Below, piece after piece: positions 58,635 to 64,000 of a DNA stretch of 64,000 nucleotides. The notes beneath the pieces were generated by a model. It did no database searches, was not told the DNA's origin, and saw nothing but the letters and a program-made list of their open reading frames with translations. Source of the stretch: an uncultured Collinsella sp. (lineage in GTDB: Bacteria > Actinomycetota > Coriobacteriia > Coriobacteriales > Coriobacteriaceae); assembly GCA_902465105.1 (NCBI GenBank), contig CABQLM010000004.1:1-64000 (forward strand). Reading direction: 5' to 3'. A program made the position numbers and the translations under genes. Each line of letters starts with the position of its first letter. The stretch's first letter is position 1.

Positions 58635-59372
58635 GTGGCTTGGGTGGTCGGTATCATCGATGACATCGTTGATGAGGCGAAGGGTCTGGAACGGATTGTC
58701 CGCGATTTCGATGCCCCACAGCTCACTGAAAAGACTAAGGTTATTCTTTTTCCGTCCCTCTCACTCTTTAGCGCCTACATCGCTGCTGAATGGCAACTCG
58801 ATGCCCTGTTTGTAGACATCAGCCTCTCTGGAAAACACTTCGAAGGCGTCCGGGACGGCATCGATCTGGTGCAGAACTATATTCCACGCGACTCATCCAC
58901 CCAGGTAATTTTCATGACGGGGTTTGACCAGTTCTACACCCGCGTCTACGAGGCTCGCCACGTGAGCTTCGTGAGAAAGCCCTTCAATACCGTCGACGTC
59001 AACCTGGCCCTCTCCCAAGCGCTCGAAGCTTCCCAAGCCCGCGCAGACGCCCCCTTTGCAATATGCTGCAATCACGATGTGGTCCTCATCCGACCCTCCG
59101 AAGTCTCCTTCATCGAGAGCGACCGCAGGTGTGCCTTTATTCATGAGGGCGCCCAGGTACATCGCGTATATCGAAAGCTATCCGAACTCCTCGACGAGCT
59201 CCCGGCGCAATTTGTCCGTTGCCATCAAAGCTTTCTGATCAATCTCGACTTTGTCGAGAAGCTCGGCATCGACAGTTTGCTTCTTTCCACAGGCGACACG
59301 ATCCCCGTGAGCCGACGCTGCCGTCCCCAAGTCCGCGACGCTCTCTTCGAACGAATTGGAGCGTTGTTTTGA
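58635..59372 (+). CDS. LytTR family response regulator
   Basis: A 245-residue AgrA/LytR-type regulator. Receiver: acidic pair IIDD (residues 7-10), phospho-acceptor Asp in LDALFVDISLS (about 59), Lys in VSFVRKPFN. The C-terminal LytTR DNA-binding domain has EVSFIESDRRCAFIHEG, RCHQSFLINLDFVEKLG. GTG start with GGAGG 9 nt upstream. Its stop overlaps the start of the next gene (TGATG), so it is translated together with the two sensor genes. Confidence 0.9.
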   Translation: MAWVVGIIDDIVDEAKGLERIVRDFDAPQLTEKTKVILFPSLSLFSAYIAAEWQLDALFVDISLSGKHFEGVRDGIDLVQNYIPRDSSTQVIFMTGFDQFYTRVYEARHVSFVRKPFNTVDVNLALSQALEASQARADAPFAICCNHDVVLIRPSEVSFIESDRRCAFIHEGAQVHRVYRKLSELLDELPAQFVRCHQSFLINLDFVEKLGIDSLLLSTGDTIPVSRRCRPQVRDALFERIGALF

Positions 59373-60247
59373 TGACAAGCATGGCTTCATACCTGCCCAT
59401 CACGACAAGCTTTCTCCCATACCTCCTTGTAGCGTACGCGTTCTTTGAGAGCGCCCTCAAGCCCCGTGGTGGTGCCTGGCTGCGAGCAGCGCAGCTGGTG
59501 CTCTTTCTTGCAATATTGCTCATACCTCCCACGGTGCCATGGAATTGGGCCCAATTCCTCCTGATAGCGACAATCGTGATCACAGGCTACCAGGACACCC
59601 CCTCGCGAAAAGTCCTCGCGTCTTCCCTTCTGATGGTGGGTCATTTATTTGGCGAGGTTGTCGCCGTCTTTTTTTGGTTGTTTCTGACCGGCGGCGCAGC
59701 GACCGCATCCGTCGAAACCTCGATGGCAATGTATGGATCGCATCTTCTCTCTTGCCTTATCGGAGCGTGCTTTTCTCTCTTTGCGACAAGGATGCTCGCC
59801 CAGCAGTTAAAGCACTTAGACGAGCATTTGCGCCGCAATGAGTTCTGGCTATCGGGCGCCGTAGTTATGCAATCATCGACGTTTCTCTTTCTACGATCGA
59901 CTTACTTTGACTCTTCACCCCAATCGACGACCCTTCTCTGGTTTTCAATGCTGGGGTACGCCCTGTGCGTCATCGCCGATTCACTGGCACTTCGTAGCTT
60001 TGGTCTGCTGCGCAAGCGCGAAGAAGACCGCCTGCGCCTCGAGCTCGTCCAACAAAGCATCGCGGAGCTCGAAGCCCACTGTGCAGAGGAGCTCGCGGCG
60101 CTTGGGGAATGCGCAATGCTTCGCCACGACCTACGGAACCATGAGCAGGTAATTGCGGTGCTCATAAACCAAGGGAGGCTGGAGGAGGCGTCGGCGTACG
60201 CCCGCGGTCTCGTTGACGAATGGAGCCCGGAGGACAAGAAGAAATGA
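59372..60247 (+). CDS. Membrane protein ending in an Agr-type H-box, no ATPase domain
   Basis: A 291-residue protein with five to six membrane segments (from SFLPYLLVAYAFFESAL) and a coiled-coil-like helix (KREEDRLRLELVQQSIAELE). It ends in the dimerisation/phospho-acceptor helix pair of Agr/LytS-like kinases, with the acceptor His in CAMLRHDLRNHEQVIAVL (about residues 255-272), and stops about 20 residues later without any GHKL ATPase. Its last codons overlap the next gene (ATGA). It could be the phospho-acceptor half of a two-chain kinase. Confidence 0.75.
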   Translation: MTSMASYLPITTSFLPYLLVAYAFFESALKPRGGAWLRAAQLVLFLAILLIPPTVPWNWAQFLLIATIVITGYQDTPSRKVLASSLLMVGHLFGEVVAVFFWLFLTGGAATASVETSMAMYGSHLLSCLIGACFSLFATRMLAQQLKHLDEHLRRNEFWLSGAVVMQSSTFLFLRSTYFDSSPQSTTLLWFSMLGYALCVIADSLALRSFGLLRKREEDRLRLELVQQSIAELEAHCAEELAALGECAMLRHDLRNHEQVIAVLINQGRLEEASAYARGLVDEWSPEDKKK

Positions 60248-61197
60248 ATGCAGGCCACGTAGTTTCACTCCTCGCGTTCGCGACCACATGCTTGTGCGCG
60301 CTTTCGCTGGGACACCGCGTTGCCCACTTCACGGCCTCGCGCACCCTCGTAACCCTTGTTCTCCCCGCTTCTTTTGTGTTGCTCGGGGCACTTGGGCTTC
60401 TGTATATCTTTTTTTCCCAACACAAAAGTGCCGAGGCCGCATTCGTCGGAGCGCTATGCTCCATCGCCGTCGGATCGGTGTTCGCATGGTTCTTCATCAC
60501 GCATTCCGTAAGCGACGAGCAGGCGCGCGACACGAGCGAGCGGCTGACAGCCGCATCGGAACAGTTCTCCGCACAACAGGAGTACTGTCGCACGCTAGAA
60601 CTCTCCAAGGGTTCCGCCGCAAATCTCAAATCCGAGAACTCGAGGCGCTTTCACGAAGTTGCCCATGCACTCGACAAAGGGGACGCGAATGTCGCCTTTC
60701 GGTTATTGCGCGGAGACACGGAATCTATCGGGAAACAGCCCTATGCGCCCTGCGAAAACGCGGCAGTTGCCGCACTTCTATCGGCAAAGCGCGAAAGATG
60801 CCTCGACCTCGGAGTTGCATGGCGGTGCGACATTGATGTCCCCGAGGTCATCGGACTCTCGCCGCTCACTCTTTGCGAGGTGTTCTCAAACATGCTCGAC
60901 AACGCAATTCGGGAGGCAGCGGCGAGTGAAGCTAAGAACCCGCGCGTGGAGGTACGGGCGCGTCTTGCCGCCGGTTATCTTGTTGTGAGGGTTAAGAACA
61001 ATACGCTGAAGACAGCGGACGTCGAGCCCAACAAGACAGAACAGAACGCAAGGCCCGCTGGCGAGGTGCTCCCCGAGCACGGCTGGGGCAGACAAATTCT
61101 CGCCCGCATCGCCGAGAAGCACGACGGAGAAGTTCGCGTAGACAGGACCAACGAATCTTGGGTCACCGAGGTGTTTCTTTCGCTATCCGAGAGATAA
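60244..61197 (+). CDS. Membrane GHKL ATPase domain protein lacking a normal H-box
   Basis: A 317-residue protein: three or four membrane segments (VVSLLAFATTCLCALSLGHR; LGALGLLYIFF; ALCSIAVGSVFAWFFITHS), a helix region, and a GHKL ATPase with N-box CEVFSNMLDNAIREAA and G-box GWGRQILARIAEKHDGEV. In the place of the H-box it has KSENSRRFHEVAHALDKGDA, without the HDxxNH motif. It follows the previous gene with an ATGA overlap. Together the two proteins carry what one AgrC-type kinase would. Confidence 0.78.
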   Translation: MNAGHVVSLLAFATTCLCALSLGHRVAHFTASRTLVTLVLPASFVLLGALGLLYIFFSQHKSAEAAFVGALCSIAVGSVFAWFFITHSVSDEQARDTSERLTAASEQFSAQQEYCRTLELSKGSAANLKSENSRRFHEVAHALDKGDANVAFRLLRGDTESIGKQPYAPCENAAVAALLSAKRERCLDLGVAWRCDIDVPEVIGLSPLTLCEVFSNMLDNAIREAAASEAKNPRVEVRARLAAGYLVVRVKNNTLKTADVEPNKTEQNARPAGEVLPEHGWGRQILARIAEKHDGEVRVDRTNESWVTEVFLSLSER

Positions 61198-61308
61198 CGA
61201 GAAGGACCGCTGTCATCCGTTAGTCAAGAAGCCCGCCGGAAATGTGGGTATTCTCGCCAGCAGCCTTAGCGCCAATAGCCAGCATCTTGCAAGATGAGGT
61301 CCGCAAAA

Positions 61309-61336
61309 CAAAACAACCCCGGTGCAAAACAACCCC
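61309..61336. repeat. Short direct repeat in the FeoB-kinase gap
   Basis: CAAAACAACCCC occurs at 61309-61320 and 61325-61336. The 151-bp gap between the convergent kinase and feoAB genes holds nothing else. Confidence 0.5.
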
Positions 61337-61348
61337 AATAATGGGCAT

Positions 61349-63706
61349 CTACAGACCGATCAGCACGCCAATGCCGTGGACTAGGAACGCCACGATCCAG
61401 GCGACCGTCACCTGAAACGCAAACACGGCTACGGCATAGCGCGCGCCCAACTCGCTCTTGACGGCGCCGATGGACGCCACGCACGGCGGATACAGCAGCG
61501 TAAAGACCAAGAACACGTAGGCGGTAAACGGAGAGAACATGGTCGACAACACCGCAGGCGAGGTTGCGCCCAAAAGGACCGTGAGGGTCGAGATGACACT
61601 CTCTTTGGCAATAAGTCCGGTGACGAGCGCCGTCGAGGCGCGCCAGTCACCAAATCCGAGCGGCGCCAGCACCGGCGCGATGATGCTGCCCAGACCGGCA
61701 AGCAGGCTCTGCGACTGGTCGGCGACCACATTAAAGCGAATGTCGAACGTCTGAAGGAACCAGATGACCACGGTAGCGGCAAAGATAATGGTAAAGGCCT
61801 TGGTAATAAAGTCCTTGGCCTTATCCCATGCCAGCATCACCGTCGTCTTGACACTCGGCAGGCGGTAATTGGGAAGCTCCATGATAAACGGCACCGGGTC
61901 GCCCTTAAATGCCGTGCGGTTGAGCACCAGGGCGGCAATGCAGCCGACCACGATACCGATCAGATAGAGCGAGACCATGGCGGGAACTGTCGCCTGCGGG
62001 AAGAATGCCCCGCACAGCAAGCCGTAGACCGGCAACTTGGCCGAGCAGCTCATGAACGGCGTGAGCATGACCGTCATCTTGCGGTCGTGCTCGGATGGGA
62101 GCGTACGGGTCGACATGATAGCCGGCACGGTACAGCCAAAACCGACGAGCATGGGCACAAAGCTGCGGCCCGACAGGCCAAAGCGACGCAGCACCTTATC
62201 CATGACAAAGGCCACGCGCGCCATGTAGCCCGAATCTTCCAGAATGGAGAGAAACAAGAAGAGCACGACGATAATCGGCAGGAAGGTCAGCACGCTGCCC
62301 ACGCCCGCAAGCACGCCATCGACAGCCAGCGAGCGCACCACGTCGTTGGTACCAAATGCCTTGAGGCCCGCATCGGCCGAGGCGATGACGGCAGCGATAC
62401 CGTCCTCCATGAGTCCTTGCAGTGCCGCGCCAATCACGCCAAACGTCAGCCAAAAGACGAGGCCCATGATCACCAGAAATGCCGGGATGGCCGTATAACG
62501 CCCCGTCAGGATGCGGTCGATTTTGACGGAGCGCACGTGCTCGCGGCTCTCGTGCGGTTTGACCACGCAGCGCCCGCACACGTCGCCGATAAAGCTAAAG
62601 CGCATATCGGCCAGCGCGGACAGGCGGTCGGTGCCGGCCTCGCCCTCCATCTGGGTAATGATGTGCTCGATAGCGTCGAGCTCGTTGCGATCCAGGTGAA
62701 GTGCCTCGGTCACCAGCTCGTCGCCCTCAACCAGCTTGGTCGCCGCAAAGCGTACCGGGATGTGCGCTGTCACGGCATGGTCCTCGACCAGGTTGGCGAT
62801 ACCGTGGATACAGCGGTGCAACGCGCCGCCGTCCGGGCCATCGGGCGCGCAGAAGTCCAAGCGGCCGGGACGCTCGCGAAACCGCGCCACATGCAGAGCG
62901 TGATCCACCAGCTCGCCAATACCCTCGTTGCGGGCAGCGCTGATGGGAACGACCGGCACGCCCAACAGGCTCTCGAGCAAGTTGACGTCCACAGCGCCCC
63001 CATTGGCCGTTACCTCGTCCATCATGTTGAGCGCGATGACCATGGGGCGGTCGAGCTCCATAAGCTGCAGCGTCAGGTACAGGTTACGCTCGATGTTGGT
63101 GGCATCGATGATGTCGATGATGGCATCGGGGGCTTCGTCCAGGATAAACTGGCGGCTGACGATCTCTTCGCCCGTGTATGGTGAGAGCGAATAGATGCCG
63201 GGCAGGTCGGTAACGCTCGCCTCGGGGTGGCTGCGGATGGTGCCGTCTTTGCGGTCGACCGTTACGCCGGGAAAGTTGCCGACGTGTTGGTTGGAACCCG
63301 TGAGCTGGTTGAACAGCGTGGTCTTGCCGCAGTTCTGGTTGCCGGCAAGAGCAAAGTGCAACGGCGCGCCCTCGGGCACGGCCGTCTTGGCCGCGCGAGG
63401 CGAATACGTCCCCTCGCCCAGGGCCGGGTGCTCCGTCGTGCCAATCGCGGCGTTGACGCGCGGGCCCGTATCGGTGTCGTGTACGTCGACGAGCTCGATG
63501 CGTGCGGCATCGTCCTTGCGCAGCGTCAACTCGTAGCCACGCAGGCGAATCTCGAGCGGGTCGCCCATGGGGGCGTACTTCATCATGGTGACTTCGGTGC
63601 CCGGCGTTAGGCCCATGTCCAAAATATGCTGTCGGAGCGCCTGATCGTCCGATGTTACCGATGCGACGACGGCGTCCTTTCCAATCTCGAGCGTATCGAG
63701 CTTCAC
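61349..63706 (-). CDS. feoB: Ferrous iron transporter, FeoA-FeoB fusion
   Basis: 785 residues. The first about 75 residues are a FeoA SH3-like domain (LDMGLTPGTEVTMMKYAPMG). The GTPase domain follows (GNQNCGKTTLFNQLTGSNQH, DLPGIYSLSPYT), then the membrane part with Gate motifs (FVPMLVGFGCTVPAIMSTRT; MLTPFMSCSAKLPVYGLLCG). It imports Fe(II) under low oxygen. FeoA-FeoB fusions are known. GTG start with GGAGG. Candidate iron-regulator boxes lie 45-80 bp upstream. Confidence 0.93.
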   Translation of the reverse strand: MKLDTLEIGKDAVVASVTSDDQALRQHILDMGLTPGTEVTMMKYAPMGDPLEIRLRGYELTLRKDDAARIELVDVHDTDTGPRVNAAIGTTEHPALGEGTYSPRAAKTAVPEGAPLHFALAGNQNCGKTTLFNQLTGSNQHVGNFPGVTVDRKDGTIRSHPEASVTDLPGIYSLSPYTGEEIVSRQFILDEAPDAIIDIIDATNIERNLYLTLQLMELDRPMVIALNMMDEVTANGGAVDVNLLESLLGVPVVPISAARNEGIGELVDHALHVARFRERPGRLDFCAPDGPDGGALHRCIHGIANLVEDHAVTAHIPVRFAATKLVEGDELVTEALHLDRNELDAIEHIITQMEGEAGTDRLSALADMRFSFIGDVCGRCVVKPHESREHVRSVKIDRILTGRYTAIPAFLVIMGLVFWLTFGVIGAALQGLMEDGIAAVIASADAGLKAFGTNDVVRSLAVDGVLAGVGSVLTFLPIIVVLFLFLSILEDSGYMARVAFVMDKVLRRFGLSGRSFVPMLVGFGCTVPAIMSTRTLPSEHDRKMTVMLTPFMSCSAKLPVYGLLCGAFFPQATVPAMVSLYLIGIVVGCIAALVLNRTAFKGDPVPFIMELPNYRLPSVKTTVMLAWDKAKDFITKAFTIIFAATVVIWFLQTFDIRFNVVADQSQSLLAGLGSIIAPVLAPLGFGDWRASTALVTGLIAKESVISTLTVLLGATSPAVLSTMFSPFTAYVFLVFTLLYPPCVASIGAVKSELGARYAVAVFAFQVTVAWIVAFLVHGIGVLIGL

Positions 63707-63750
63707 GTCCGTGTTCCTCCCCCGGCGCCCACAGGGCGTTGCAATTTGTT

Positions 63751-63789
63751 TATCTTGGCTAACCGTTTGCCATGGCTAACCATTTAACC
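63751..63789 (-). promoter_or_regulatory. Tandem DtxR/IdeR-like boxes upstream of feoAB
   Basis: GGCTAACC occurs at 63757-63764 and 63774-63781, 17 bp apart, inside 15-18-bp direct repeats. The complement GGTTAGCC is the core of the actinobacterial iron-regulator box (TTAGGTTAGSCTAACCTWA). The outer parts match poorly. Confidence 0.5.
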
Positions 63790-63872
63790 ATGCATGATAG
63801 CGCGAACATACAACGACGTTCAATCAACAGATTGTTGCAAAGTAACCTGTCCCCATTGCACCAAATCAGCAA

Positions 63873-63910
63873 AAGCCCGCGCAGGCAACAAATGTCACCT
63901 GCGCGGGTTT
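63873..63910. terminator. Intrinsic terminator near the right edge
   Basis: AAGCCCGCGCAGG pairs with CCTGCGCGGGTTT. It may end a minus-strand gene lying beyond 64000 or insulate feoAB. The last 90 bases hold nothing I can name. Confidence 0.6.
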
Positions 63911-64000
63911 GGTGGGCACTCACAAAGGCACGTTATAGAGTCCCACATAAGTTATGGAATACCGAGCAGCATCGATACGCGATGCCCGCCGGCTGACCAA

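Noticed and set aside
63772-63996. Small ORF of 74 codons at the right edge
   Set aside because: It runs through the DtxR-like boxes and a terminator hairpin, has no ribosome site and no family resemblance.

Overview
The window looks like chromosomal DNA of a high-GC, Gram-positive gut actinobacterium of the Coriobacteriia, most like Collinsella. The evidence is a complete FabK-type fatty-acid operon, a str operon ending in rpsJ, an S10 operon that starts at rplC, sortase/SLH-type surface protein features, and many species-type intergenic hairpin repeats. The genus is inferred, not tested. No rRNA, tRNA, cas genes, transposase or phage genes were seen.

Layout. 1-5171: purine-catabolism-type block (ygfK fragment, ssnA, xanthine/uracil permease, YheO-type regulator, ridA). 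5549-8683: U32 peptidase and a small RluA-type pseudouridine synthase. 8684-9243: intergenic block with a very regular array of inverted repeats. 9244-11076: oxidoreductase plus DeoR regulator. 11579-17367: ribosomal operon rplC-D-W-B-rpsS-rplV-rpsC-rplP-rpmC-rpsQ-rplN-rplX. 17826-21032: phosphatase, CDF transporter (frameshifted), lone PTS EIIC. 21073-30397: FASII operon fabH-acpP-fabK-fabD-fabG-fabF-accB-fabZ-accC-accDA, divergent from birA, so biotin ligase sits beside its substrate gene. 31493-34906: rpsL-rpsG-fusA-rpsJ. 35589-37134: ECF sigma factor and membrane anti-sigma-like partner. 37335-45356: rpoB-rpoC. 45644-47858: galU, rplJ-rplL with an L10-type attenuator. 48363-53576: aminotransferase, unknown protein, DNA glycosylase (frameshifted), GH13 amylase, MFS transporter. 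53665-61197: two leucine-rich-repeat surface proteins divergent from a LytTR regulator and a split histidine kinase. 61349-63706: FeoA-FeoB fusion with candidate iron-regulator boxes upstream.

Most unusual signals: (a) eight 16-bp half-repeats in strictly alternating orientation, about 24 bp apart, at 8808-9106, followed by an intrinsic terminator; (b) three long hairpins with perfect 33-49 bp arms of different sequence but a shared 64-67 bp apical core, each 200-280 bp upstream of a ribosomal-protein operon; (c) a kinase split into a protein with the phosphoacceptor box and no ATPase, and a protein with the ATPase and no recognisable acceptor His; (d) a surface protein with a sortase-like signal in its middle; (e) an alpha-CTD-like helix-hairpin-helix tail on RpoC.

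Caution: at least eight short adjacent tandem duplications (15-66 bp) sit in or at genes, three of them frameshifting. Several pairs differ by 1-3 bases. They fit misjoined strain variants in a metagenome assembly better than biology, so the affected genes may be intact in the living organism.
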